Assembly: GCF_030815485.1 (NCBI RefSeq)
Contig: NZ_JAUSWV010000002.1
Coordinates: 8,404,317-8,468,316, forward strand
Source of the DNA: Streptomyces rishiriensis
Lineage (GTDB): Bacteria > Actinomycetota > Actinomycetes > Streptomycetales > Streptomycetaceae
Direction of reading: 5' to 3'
DNA: 64,000 nt
Shown: piece by piece, positions 8,205 through 16,378 of the stretch
How the letters are laid out: each line of letters starts with the position of its first letter
Position numbering within the stretch: position 1 is the first letter of the stretch
Notes under the pieces: generated by a model
What the model was told of the DNA's origin: nothing
Databases searched by the model: none
What the model saw: the letters and a program-made list of their open reading frames with translations, nothing else
Position numbers and translations under genes: made by a program

Positions 8205-9020
8205 ATGACCACCACTGTCGCGAGCTACGAGATACGGCGGGCCGGTCCGCGGTTCGGTGCGGAGGTGACCGGTATCGATCTGACGGCCGGTGTCGACGAC
8301 CGGACCGCCGAGGACCTGCGCCACGCGTTCCGGGAGCACAAGGTGCTGGTGTTCCGCGGTCAGCACCTGACACCCGATCAACACGTCGAGGCCATCCGCA
8401 TCTTCGCGGAGCCCTTCGACCACCCGACCGCGGTGAAGGACCCCGCCCATCCGCTGGTCTACCCGTACAACGTCCAGCAGACCGGCAAGGCCAGCACCTG
8501 GCACATCGGCGGGCTGTGGCGGCAGCCGGTCTTCGCCATCGAGTCCCTCACCTACGAGGTCGTCCCCGAGCTGGGCGGCCATACCCTGTGGGCCGATCTC
8601 CAGGCGGCCTACGACGACCTGTCCGAGCCGTTCAAGAAGCTGCTCGCGTCGGTCAACGCGGTCTACGACGCCAACGCGCAGAACTACGCCCAGGGCAGCA
8701 AACGTGTCGAGGTCGAGGAGACCGTAGAGCACCCGGTCGTGCTGGAACATCCCGAGACAGGCAGGAAGGGGTTGTTCATCAGCACCGCGGCGCGTGGTCT
8801 CACGGGTGTCACGGCGGCGGAGGGGAAGGTACTGCTCGAACACCTTCTCAGGCACGCCTCCTCGCCCGACTACACGATCCGCTTCGGCTGGAACGCCGGC
8901 GACTTCGTGCTCTGGGACAACCGGGCAACCTGGCACTACGCCGTGGACGACTACGGCGACGGCGCCCGAGTCTACCGCAAGGTCATCGGGGTGGAGCCGG
9001 TGCGGCAGCCCGCTGTGTGA
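8205..9020 (+). CDS. TauD/TfdA family protein with an HxG in place of HxD
   Basis: 271 residues that align end to end with the TauD protein at 6988-7857 (matching GGHTLWADLQAAYDDLS, VLWDNRATWHYA). The iron ligand Asp is missing: TWHIGGLW gives His100-Ile-Gly102. The distal ligand His244 and the 2-oxoglutarate contacts Arg255 and Lys259 remain. Loss of the carboxylate with retention of both His ligands is the hallmark of Fe/2OG radical halogenases (SyrB2, WelO5, BesD). It could also mean an altered or inactive dioxygenase. It has its own leader peptide upstream and an F420-type enzyme downstream. The codons at 8502-8510 are unambiguous. Confidence 0.8.
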   Translation: MTTTVASYEIRRAGPRFGAEVTGIDLTAGVDDRTAEDLRHAFREHKVLVFRGQHLTPDQHVEAIRIFAEPFDHPTAVKDPAHPLVYPYNVQQTGKASTWHIGGLWRQPVFAIESLTYEVVPELGGHTLWADLQAAYDDLSEPFKKLLASVNAVYDANAQNYAQGSKRVEVEETVEHPVVLEHPETGRKGLFISTAARGLTGVTAAEGKVLLEHLLRHASSPDYTIRFGWNAGDFVLWDNRATWHYAVDDYGDGARVYRKVIGVEPVRQPAV

Positions 9021-9185
9021 CGTCGGTGAAGCGCTGTGCGCCTGCTGTCCGTTCGCCGCAGGCGCACAGTGCTGGACGAACCGGTGGAGCGCGTGTCCAC
9101 GTCCACGGCTCAGATGGCGCCGTTTTGACGAACAGCCGCCTTCCGCCATGCTCCACGACCGCCGTCGGCAAAGGAGAGGCGGCGG

Positions 9186-9199
9186 CCCCCCCCGGGGGG
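9186..9199. repeat. C8G6 homopolymer palindrome
   Basis: Eight C followed by six G, containing the perfect palindrome CCCCCCGGGGGG at 9188-9199, in the gap between the HxG protein and the LLM oxidoreductase. It could be a slippage-prone tract, a hairpin or a sequencing trouble spot. Confidence 0.5.
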
Positions 9200-9274
9200 T
9201 CCGGCTGCGTGGACGTCACGAACTTGTCACAGACGGGCCGGAATGCCGCTGACGAGCATGGCCGTTTTCCCACC

Positions 9275-10210
9275 ATGACTATCGGAGTAACGCTCAGCTC
9301 GAACGCTCAGCACACCCGAATCGATGAATGGGTGCAGCTTGCAAGGGAGGCCCAGGAGGCCGGGCTGCACTCGACCTGGTTCGGGCAGACCTTCGGGTAC
9401 GACTCTCCTTCGCTGGCGGCGATCGTAGGCCGCGAGGCGCCCGGGCTGCAGGTCGGGACCGCCGCGCTGCCGGTCTTCGGCCGCCATCCGCTGCTGGTCA
9501 ACAGCCAGGCCCAGACCGCCCAGGCGGCCACCGCCGGCCGCTATCATCTCGGACTCGCGCTCGGCACCAAGCAGCTGACCGAGGCGGGTTTCGGCATCCC
9601 GTACGAGCGTCCCGTCGCCCTGTTCCGGGAGTTCCTCACGGCACTGCGCCAACTGCTGGAAACGGGCAGTGCCGACTTCCACGGAGAACTGCTCACCGCC
9701 ACCACACCGCTCCCGGCGGCGGTGCCGGGCGCCGAACCGCCGGTGCCGCTGTTGGCCGCCGCCATGGGACCGCAAGCACTGCGCGTCTCCGGAGAACTCG
9801 CGGACGGCATCCTTCCGTTGCTGGCCGGCCCACGCGCCCTCGCCGACCACATCGTCCCGGCCGTCACCGCGGCGGCCGAGGCGGCCGGCCGGCCCGCACC
9901 GCGGATCGTGGCCTTCGTGCCCGGCGTGGTCACCGCCGATGTCGAGGCTGTGCGGGAGACCGCGACCGAGGCTCTCGCGTTCTACGAACAGTTCCCTTCC
10001 TACCAGCGTGTCATCGGGCTGTCCGGCGCCACCCGGGCCGCCGACCTGGCCGTGATCGGTGACGAAGAGACCGTCGCCGCCGAGGTGCGCCGCTACCGCG
10101 AGGCCGGGGCGACGGAAGTGGTGTTCACCGCGACAGACCTTGGCGGGGAGGCCGACCGACGCCGCACCTGGAAGCTGCTCGGCGAGCTGGCGGGCGAATC
10201 GAACGGCTGA
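9275..10210 (+). CDS. LLM class F420-dependent oxidoreductase
   Basis: 311-residue luciferase-like TIM-barrel protein starting MTIGVTLSSN. Segments such as GLHSTWFGQTFGYDSPSLAAI, LQVGTAALPVFGRHPL and GRYHLGLALGTK match the coenzyme-F420-dependent oxidoreductase branch common in mycobacteria and streptomycetes. The substrate is unknown. ATG 9275 is chosen because homology starts here. It lies 254 bases after the HxG protein, in the same direction, so a functional link is possible but unproven. Confidence 0.8.
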   Translation: MTIGVTLSSNAQHTRIDEWVQLAREAQEAGLHSTWFGQTFGYDSPSLAAIVGREAPGLQVGTAALPVFGRHPLLVNSQAQTAQAATAGRYHLGLALGTKQLTEAGFGIPYERPVALFREFLTALRQLLETGSADFHGELLTATTPLPAAVPGAEPPVPLLAAAMGPQALRVSGELADGILPLLAGPRALADHIVPAVTAAAEAAGRPAPRIVAFVPGVVTADVEAVRETATEALAFYEQFPSYQRVIGLSGATRAADLAVIGDEETVAAEVRRYREAGATEVVFTATDLGGEADRRRTWKLLGELAGESNG

Positions 10211-10220
10211 GGCGCAGGCA

Positions 10221-10262
10221 GGCCCGGTGTCCATGGCGGTGGGCACCGGGCCACCGCCATGG
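10221..10262 (+). terminator. Overlapping alternative hairpins after the LLM gene
   Basis: Two mutually exclusive stems start 10 bases past the stop: GGCCCGGTG (10221-10229) with CACCGGGCC (10244-10252), and CCATGGCGGTGG (10231-10242) with CCACCGCCATGG (10251-10262, 12 bp perfect). The simplest reading is a terminator. The rest of 10263-10552 holds no gene. Confidence 0.55.
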
Positions 10263-10552
10263 CCGGGTAAGCCCCGCACCGTTCGGGAGGATGGAGGACG
10301 CGCCCGGCGGCGAGACCGGACTGCTTCCGCCGGTGACCCCGAGGAGTGAGTCGGGGCGACCGCGCGGGCGGCCGGACCGTCCGGCCACGGGCAGGACCCG
10401 CGAGGTGCCGCGAGTACGTCCCGCAGTACGTCCTCGAGCGTGACGCGGGCCAGTGTCTGAGGGTCTCCCTTTCCGGAGTGACCTTCGGGGCAGTTGCCGA
10501 GTTGATCACGGTGGGCGTAACCGCCCGACACCTGCACCGACATGGAGGACAG

Positions 10553-10804
10553 ATGACCGTTCCTATGACTGCTCGGCGGACCGTGGCACGCACGACAGCA
10601 GTCGTCGCGCTCACAGCGGCAATCCTCGTTCCAGGCGTGGCCAGTGCCCAAGCGGCTGCCGCACCGGCTCCCTCCGCCGCTTCCGGAGACTCCCTTACCG
10701 GCCTGCTGGGACAAGCCACCGGCATCCTGTCGAACATCCTCGACGGCAGTGCCCTCATCGGTTCCCCGTCCTCGATTCTGCCCACCGGTGTCCTCGGCGG
10801 CTGA
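10553..10804 (+). CDS. Small secreted protein of unknown function
   Basis: 83 residues with a clear Sec signal peptide: basic MTVPMTARRTVARTTA, a hydrophobic core, and a likely cleavage after VASAQA. The mature part is short and rich in Ala, Ser, Gly and Leu (SLTGLLGQATGILSNILDGS) with no cysteine. A GGAGG ribosome site at 10544-10548 supports ATG 10553. No domain is recognised. A perfect hairpin follows, so it is probably a single-gene unit. Confidence 0.65.
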   Translation: MTVPMTARRTVARTTAVVALTAAILVPGVASAQAAAAPAPSAASGDSLTGLLGQATGILSNILDGSALIGSPSSILPTGVLGG

Positions 10805-10846
10805 GCCGGCGGTCTGGGTGACACGTGAGAAAGCTTGAGTAGACCG

Positions 10847-10880
10847 CTGTTGGGCCGGGAATTCCTCCTCGGCCCAACAG
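10847..10880. terminator. Perfect 11-bp hairpin terminator
   Basis: CTGTTGGGCCG (10847-10857) and CGGCCCAACAG (10870-10880) with a 12-base loop, 43 bases past the secreted protein gene. It may serve both strands. Confidence 0.65.
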
Positions 10881-10899
10881 CCCCAGAAGCGCTCTGATG

Positions 10900-11292
10900 G
10901 TGACGATGAGGATGGCGAAGGAAGCGAGCCGAGCCGTTTCCGGCCGTCAGCGGGGCGAAGACGACCGACCACAGGCAGAGCACGCCGAGAGCAATCTTCC
11001 CGGGCAGCCCGATGATGTCCCGGAATGCCGCCGGCTCCGGCGTGAACGCCAGCGCCGAAGTCCCCATGGACGCCATGATGGCCGCCACCGCGCCGAGCGA
11101 GCGCAGGGCGCGTCGCAGGTACAGGCTCCGCAACACGGGCCGTGCCGCGGTCAGGAAAGCACCGACCACCACGGGGAACGTGCAGACCAGCACCAGCACG
11201 CTGGACCAGCCGCTCCGGGAGCTCGCGCTGGACTCGAAGCCGCTGTGCCTGTCGCCGCCCGCAGGGCCGGTTGGGCTGTCACGCCAGTTCGT
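10900..11292 (-). pseudogene. Membrane-protein gene remnant
   Basis: Minus-strand frame open from 11292. It encodes hydrophobic helices (VLVLVCTFPVVVGAFLTAA, then GKIALGVLCLWSVVF) separated by a charged RRALRSLG loop, which looks like two transmembrane segments of a larger membrane protein. After about 10915 the frame runs into sequence that is not protein-like and opposes the small secreted gene. The only start in frame is a GTG at 11199, inside the similarity. It is probably a decayed gene; the family is not identified. Confidence 0.35.
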
Positions 11293-12157
11293 TCAACAGG
11301 TCTGCCACTACCTCCGGCTTCTCCAGCGCGATGAAATGACCAGCTCCCGGTACCTGCGTGAAATCGGCGGCAGGCAGCAGATTCCTGTTGGCGTCCCGAT
11401 CCGAGGGCCGGGACCAGTCCTTCTCTCCGTAGACGAGGTGGATGGGGGCCTTGACGTCGGGGTAGCGCGAGCGGGCCGCAATGAGGCTGGGAAGGCTCTG
11501 GTACACCGCTCGGGCGACAGTCGGGTAGCCGGGACGGCCGCCCACCTGGAGAAGTTCGTCCACGTAGTCCGCCCGCAGTGCGTTCTTGTCACCCAGTCCG
11601 CCCTGCAGAATCCTGCGGAGGGCCGCCCTGGGCTCCACCCCGGCGACCACCGGGCCCACTCCCGGAGCGAGAACACCGCCGACCACTACCCGGGCGAGGA
11701 GGCCGGACCGGGCGATTCCGCCGCGGAAGTCGTACGTGTTCACTGCGACGACGCGCCGTACCCTGTCCGGCTGATCGGCCGCGGCGGTCAGGGCGAGCAC
11801 CGCACCCATGGACTCCCCGACCAGCGTGACGTCGTGCAGGTCGAGTTCGGTGAGGAGCCGTTCGACGCCGGCGCGCATCGCGGGCTCGTCGTACGACGCG
11901 CCGGGCACGATCTCGGAGTAGCCCATCCCCGGCAGATCGAGGGCGTACACGGTGTACCGGTCCGAGATCAAAGGGATGAGGGAGCGGAAGTGCTCGGCCT
12001 GCGTGCGCACGGTGTGCAGCAGGACCAGGGGAGCACCGGTGCCTGCCCTGAGGTAGCGCAGTGCCCCCTCGCGGTGGTGACGCCCTGAGCGCGGGGCGAT
12101 CGTGTGGCTGGTGGTCCCGGGGATGTGAACAGTGGGACGGGTCGCCTGCTTGGGCAT
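11279..12157 (-). CDS. Alpha/beta hydrolase
   Basis: 292 residues. The nucleophile elbow is GESMGA (Ser116), the acid lies in YGEKDWSRPSD and the catalytic His is His274 in GAGHFIALEKP. The oxyanion region is LVLLHTVRTQAEHF and a strand-4 segment DLPGMGYSE precedes it. It has no signal peptide, so it should be cytoplasmic. AAGGAG sits 8 bases before ATG 12157. A second AAGGAG before GTG 12181 makes an 8-residue longer form possible. The substrate is unknown. Confidence 0.8.
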   Translation of the reverse strand: MPKQATRPTVHIPGTTSHTIAPRSGRHHREGALRYLRAGTGAPLVLLHTVRTQAEHFRSLIPLISDRYTVYALDLPGMGYSEIVPGASYDEPAMRAGVERLLTELDLHDVTLVGESMGAVLALTAAADQPDRVRRVVAVNTYDFRGGIARSGLLARVVVGGVLAPGVGPVVAGVEPRAALRRILQGGLGDKNALRADYVDELLQVGGRPGYPTVARAVYQSLPSLIAARSRYPDVKAPIHLVYGEKDWSRPSDRDANRNLLPAADFTQVPGAGHFIALEKPEVVADLLNELA

Positions 12158-12317
12158 CTTGCCGACTCCTTGCAGGTCCACCGCTGACTCCTTGTCTGTG
12201 CGCTACGGAAAGGTGACTCAGGTGCCGTCCGGTGGGGCGGACGATCTGCTGACGGTGCGCGCGGGTGACCGGCGGCGCTCCGTAGGAGCTGGTCTCGAAC
12301 TCCCTGCGTGTGTCAGC

Positions 12318-12415
12318 GGCGGCGAGTCGAGGAAGATCGCGCTCACCGGTGCGCCGGCATTGTTGATCAGTGCGGTGACATCGTCCGCCTGGGCGGCCGC
12401 CGTGCCTCGACGACT
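12318..12415 (-). pseudogene. SDR oxidoreductase fragment
   Basis: Minus-strand translation gives AAAQADDVTALINNAGAPVS, the NNAG region of a short-chain dehydrogenase, similar to the SDR at 21716-22444. Nothing upstream or downstream continues the protein. The fragment ends within a few bases of the TetR operators at 12419-12455, so it may be what is left of a gene once divergently controlled by the same repressor. Confidence 0.5.
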
Positions 12416-12418
12416 AGA

Positions 12419-12455
12419 AAACCGATCGGTTTCATGAGAGTAAACCGATCGGTTT
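12419..12455. promoter_or_regulatory. Two TetR operators
   Basis: Perfect 14-bp palindrome AAACCGATCGGTTT at 12419-12432 and again at 12442-12455, with centres 23 bp apart. The same palindrome lies at 14515-14528, just before the TetR gene. Confidence 0.75.
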
Positions 12456-12651
12456 CCGTACGCAAGGTCGGATCCGGGCCGCCCCGGACCGTCGGTCGGC
12501 CTCGGGCGCTTTCCTGCTCGGAAGGCGGTCGTGCGGTGGGCCGGTCGCGCGTCGAGACGGCGTCGCCGCCCGGCTCGGGTGTCTGCATTGCCCGGGCGCT
12601 CATGACTCGGGGGCTCATGAGCGGGGGCTGCAGCCGGGCTGCTTGCGCGAT

Positions 12652-12693
12652 GGAAACCGATCTGTTTCTCTATTGGGAAACAGATCGGTTTCC
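12652..12693. promoter_or_regulatory. Paired TetR operators in front of the MFS gene
   Basis: GGAAACCGATCTGTTTC (12652-12668) and its exact inverse GAAACAGATCGGTTTCC (12677-12693). Each is a one-mismatch version of AAACCGATCGGTTT, with centres 24 bp apart. Together they form a larger inverted repeat ending 40 bases before the transporter start. Confidence 0.75.
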
Positions 12694-12733
12694 GGTCGGC
12701 CTTCGGGGCCTTGGCCAGTAATAAAGGGGAAAA

Positions 12734-14233
12734 GTGGGTACCACCTTCGACCGTGGGGCGCCGGCCTCGGGGAAAACCGACTCGGGCCGCCGCGGCTCGC
12801 ACGCCGTGCGCTGGTGGGTGCTCGTCGTGCTGGGTACGGCGCAGCTCATGGTCACGCTCGACGCGACCGTCGTGAACATCGCGCTGCCCGCGGCGCAACA
12901 TGACCTCGGTTTCAGTGACGGCAGCCGGCAGTGGGTCATCACGGGCTATGCCCTGGCGTTCGGCAGCCTGCTGCTGCTCGGTGGTCGGCTCGGTGACCTG
13001 TTCGGCCGACGTACCACCTTCGTGACCGGCCTGATCGGTTTCGCGGGCGCATCAGTCCTCGGCGGCGCGGCCACCAGCTTCGAGATCCTCGTCACGGCAC
13101 GCGTGGCCCAGGGCCTCTTCGCCGCGCTGCTCGCGCCCGCGGCGCTCTCGCTGCTCAGCGTGACCTTCACCCACCCGTCCGAAAGGGCGAAGGCCTTCGG
13201 CATCTTCAGTGCGCTGGCCGGTGCGGGCGGCGCGGTCGGGCTGCTCCTCGGCGGCATGCTCACCGAATGGGCGTCGTGGCGCTGGGTGATGTACGTGAAC
13301 GTCGTCTTCGCGGCGGTCGCGCTGGCCGGCGCGGTGCTGCTGCTGGCCAAGCCTGCGATCACCGAGCGTCCCAAACTCGACATCCCGGGCACCGTCGTGG
13401 TGAGCGCCGCGCTGTTCGCCATCGTCTACGGGTTCGCGCACGTCGAATCCACCAGCTGGACCGACCCGGTGACCCTCGGCTCCATGATCGTCGGCGTGGT
13501 ACTGCTCGCGGGATTCGTGTGGCTGGAGGCCAGGGTCGCGCATCCGCTGCTGCCTCTGCGGCTCGTGCTGGACCGGACCCGCGGCGGTTCGTTCCTGGCG
13601 GTGTTCGTCATAGGCATGGGAATGTTCTCGATCTTCCTGTTCCTGACCTACTACCTGGAGGCCGGCATCGGCTACTCGCCGATCAAGACCGGTCTGGCGT
13701 TCCTGCCGATGGTCGCGGGCATTGTTGCGGCATCCACCACAGCGCCTTCGCTGCTGCTGCCCAAGGTCGGCCCGAAGATGGTGGTCAGCGCCAGTTTCCT
13801 GGTCGCCGCAGCCGGTATGGCCCTGCTGACACAGCTCGAGCTGGACAGCGGCTACGTCGCGGACATCATGCCCGGTCTCGTCTTGCTGGGCCTCGGCCTC
13901 GGTGGGGTGATGACCACCGCGTTCCAGGGTGCTACCGCGGGCGTGCGCCACGAGGACGCGGGCGTCGCCTCGGCGCTGATCAACACCGGCCAGCAGGTGG
14001 GTGGCTCGATCAGCACGGCGCTGCTGACCACCGTCGCCTCGTCCGCCGCGACCGACTACCTGTCCTCGCACAAGCCCGGCGCGCTCACCGCGGCGCAGGC
14101 CGGTGTCGAGGGTTACACGGCGACCCTGATGTGGGGCGCCGGGTTCTTCGTGGTCGGTGCGGTGCTCACGGCGCTCCTGATACCGAACGCGGCTCTGGCG
14201 CCGTCAGAGGGCGAGCCCGTGATCGCCCACTGA
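12734..14233 (+). CDS. DHA2-family MFS efflux transporter
   Basis: 499-residue drug:H+ antiporter with about 14 predicted membrane helices. Typical DHA2 markers are present: LDATVVNIALP in helix 1, GRLGDLFGRR in loop 2-3 and GAGGAVGLLLGGMLTEWASW (motif C) in helix 5. It probably exports a toxic compound. GTG 12734 follows an AAAGGGG ribosome site. Four TetR operator copies lie upstream and the TetR gene downstream, giving a repressor-pump pair. The exported compound is likely also the inducer. Confidence 0.9.
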   Translation: MGTTFDRGAPASGKTDSGRRGSHAVRWWVLVVLGTAQLMVTLDATVVNIALPAAQHDLGFSDGSRQWVITGYALAFGSLLLLGGRLGDLFGRRTTFVTGLIGFAGASVLGGAATSFEILVTARVAQGLFAALLAPAALSLLSVTFTHPSERAKAFGIFSALAGAGGAVGLLLGGMLTEWASWRWVMYVNVVFAAVALAGAVLLLAKPAITERPKLDIPGTVVVSAALFAIVYGFAHVESTSWTDPVTLGSMIVGVVLLAGFVWLEARVAHPLLPLRLVLDRTRGGSFLAVFVIGMGMFSIFLFLTYYLEAGIGYSPIKTGLAFLPMVAGIVAASTTAPSLLLPKVGPKMVVSASFLVAAAGMALLTQLELDSGYVADIMPGLVLLGLGLGGVMTTAFQGATAGVRHEDAGVASALINTGQQVGGSISTALLTTVASSAATDYLSSHKPGALTAAQAGVEGYTATLMWGAGFFVVGAVLTALLIPNAALAPSEGEPVIAH

Positions 14234-14514
14234 GCCCGAATCAGCCGAGCGCCCGGTCGATCGCAACGAATGGACGCGCGAACTGGACTGCTGCCTGCGG
14301 TGATCGATGTCCTCAAGATCGACTGAGGCAGACAGGGCATCACGGAGCGACGGCCACTCCTGACAGCACCTTCAGGTTCGGAGTGACGGCTGTGCGACCC
14401 TCACCGCGTGTCTTGAGGCGGGGCCGTGGAGACCGCCGCCACGGCGTGGCGGAACCTTACCCAGTGCCCCGCCCAGCTGTAAGCGCGTAGAAGAACGCCC
14501 CGGCATGGCGTTGT

Positions 14515-14528
14515 AAACCGATCGGTTT
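14515..14528. promoter_or_regulatory. TetR autoregulatory operator
   Basis: Perfect AAACCGATCGGTTT palindrome, 32 bases upstream of the TetR start. It is identical to the sites at 12419 and 12442. Confidence 0.75.
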
Positions 14529-14560
14529 CCATTTCGTTGGAATCGCGTTAACCTCGCCAT

Positions 14561-15130
14561 ATGACCACCCAGGCGAAGCCAAGTTCCCGGGAGCGGCTGC
14601 TGGAGGCGGCGGCCAGGCTCACCTACCGAGACGGCGTCGGCATCGGCGTCGACGCCCTGTGCAAGGCGGCGGGGGTGTCGAAGCGTTCCATGTACCAGCT
14701 GTTCGAGACCAAGGACGAACTGCTGGCGGCGAGTCTGGAGGAACGCGCTGCTGCCTTCGTGGCTGGGCTCCTGCCCGCGGCGGACGACGGCCGTTCACCC
14801 CGCGAGCGGATCCTGCACGTCTTCGAGCAGGTGGAACTGCAGGCGGGCGCGCCCGAGTTCCGGGGCTGCCGGTACCTGGCTGTGCAGATCGAGCTGAAGG
14901 ACCAGAGCCACCCTGCCAGCCAGGTGGCACGCCGGATCAAGGGGAACCTGACAGCCTTCTTCCGCGGCGAGGCCGAAGAGGGTGGCGCGGGCGATCCCGA
15001 TCTGCTGGCCCGGCAGCTGAGCCTCGTCTTCGACGGCGCCAGCGCCCGCGCGGGGATCGGCGCCGACACATTGACAGGACTCATCGCGCCCACCGTGGCG
15101 ACCCTGCTCGATGCGGCAGAGCTACGCTGA
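14561..15130 (+). CDS. TetR/AcrR family transcriptional repressor
   Basis: 189 residues. The N-terminal helix-turn-helix spans about residues 10-55 (RERLLEAAARLTYRDG, VDALCKAAGVSKRSMYQLF). The C-terminal ligand domain is variable. Five copies of one palindrome in front of this gene and of the MFS gene identify its likely targets: itself and the pump. Its 14515 operator would mediate autorepression. Confidence 0.9.
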   Translation: MTTQAKPSSRERLLEAAARLTYRDGVGIGVDALCKAAGVSKRSMYQLFETKDELLAASLEERAAAFVAGLLPAADDGRSPRERILHVFEQVELQAGAPEFRGCRYLAVQIELKDQSHPASQVARRIKGNLTAFFRGEAEEGGAGDPDLLARQLSLVFDGASARAGIGADTLTGLIAPTVATLLDAAELR

Positions 15131-15527
15131 CGCCTCGCCCTTTCGAGCGAGCTCGAGGTGAGCGACGCGTGGTACCTCCCGGCCGATCGGAAGGAAGTCG
15201 GCATGGATGACACCCCCCGTTGAGCAGGACCCACGCCCAACGCCTCAGGCGTCGCAGCTGCCGCGTCGGGGACGAATGGGGCCCACCTGCTCGTGGCGAA
15301 TGGTGAGAAGCGGTTCGACAGGGTCCAACGGCAGGTCGCGGGCCTGGCCGTCGGCCGCACCGGGTCGGCGTACCACCGTGACCACCTGGAACGGGTCGTG
15401 TCAGCGTGCATCGCCGAGCACGGTGTCGAGCACGGCCGCGCCCCCGCCCGTCGATGGCGGACCGGGGCGCGGCTGTGCCTGCTGCGCCGGGGGTGCGACG
15501 CCCGGACCGAAGGCGGCTTCGCTCCTT
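15131..15527. other. Convergent intergenic region, no supportable gene
   Basis: 397 bases between the TetR stop and the serine hydrolase stop. A plus-strand stretch near 15292-15460 (ANGEKRFDRVQRQVAGLAVG) has a somewhat protein-like composition but no recognised family and no ribosome site. Confidence 0.4.
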
Positions 15528-16373
15528 TCACTGCGCTCGTGCTGTGCGCAGGTAGTCCAAGCCTGCGCGATCGGTTTCGTCGGAGGCGCCGCTCAGGCGG
15601 TGTACCACCGTCCAGCGCCCGTCCGGGACGGCGCCGGCGAAGACGGATGCCGTGCGCGTAGCTCCGTTGTGCCAGAGCACGGGCAGCGGCCCGGTGCGTT
15701 GCCATCCGAGCCCCGGGTCTCCAAGCGAACGCTCGAGCACGAGACCCGTCAGCACGCGTGCCAGCGTGCGGGGAGTCGCCCACAGACCGCCGGCGGGCAG
15801 GACTGCGCCGGTCATGGTCCACGGTTTCACCGTGCGGCCGAGCCACCCGGTCGGCAGCAGCCGACTGTGCTGCGGCGGTGTGGCGCTCATGGCATGCGGC
15901 GGCAGGCCGAGCGGTGACAACACGAGTTCGGCGACGAGTTCCTCGTAGGCCTGCCCGGTCGCCGCTACCAGCGCCGCGCCGAGCACGGCATAGCCGAGGT
16001 TGGAGTACTCCTCGCGTTGTCCCGCGGGGGCGACGGCGAGCAGGTCGAGGCGGGCGAGCAGCTCGCGCAGCCGGTCGTCGGTGAACTTCCGGTACGGGTC
16101 GCGGCGGGCCGTGCCGGGGGGCAGCCGGGGCAGGCCTGAGGTGTGCTCCGCCAGATGACGCAGGGTGACCCCGGTTCCCGGCGGGGCGCCGAGCCATCGC
16201 TCGACGGGGTCTTCAGGGGCCAGCACCCCTCGCGCGGCGAGTTGTTGGAGGATGGTTCCGGTGATGACTTTGGTGAAGGACCCCACCTCCACGTATTTGT
16301 CGGGGTCGTGTGCGCCGGTGACGATCGGCTTCTCGTCGGCGCTGCCGAGGACGCAGGCGGGGACGGTGCGCAT
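15528..16373 (-). CDS. Serine hydrolase (beta-lactamase fold), last gene of the DUF5819-HTTM operon
   Basis: 281 residues of the class C beta-lactamase/DD-peptidase-like family. Ser32-x-x-Lys35 (SFTK), Tyr123-x-Asn125 (YSN) and a late HNG triad motif (LWHNGATR) are all present, so it should be active. There is no signal peptide and only about 30 residues before the nucleophile, shorter than usual. It starts five bases after the HTTM stop, indicating translational coupling. As fourth gene of the operon it could process or inactivate the peptide product. That role is inferred from position only. Confidence 0.8.
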   Translation of the reverse strand: MRTVPACVLGSADEKPIVTGAHDPDKYVEVGSFTKVITGTILQQLAARGVLAPEDPVERWLGAPPGTGVTLRHLAEHTSGLPRLPPGTARRDPYRKFTDDRLRELLARLDLLAVAPAGQREEYSNLGYAVLGAALVAATGQAYEELVAELVLSPLGLPPHAMSATPPQHSRLLPTGWLGRTVKPWTMTGAVLPAGGLWATPRTLARVLTGLVLERSLGDPGLGWQRTGPLPVLWHNGATRTASVFAGAVPDGRWTVVHRLSGASDETDRAGLDYLRTARAQ

Positions 16374-16378
16374 GGCTG

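Noticed and set aside
9186..9199. C8G6 tract as a phase-variation switch
   Set aside because: It lies outside any coding frame and far from a promoter signal; slippage would not change a protein here.
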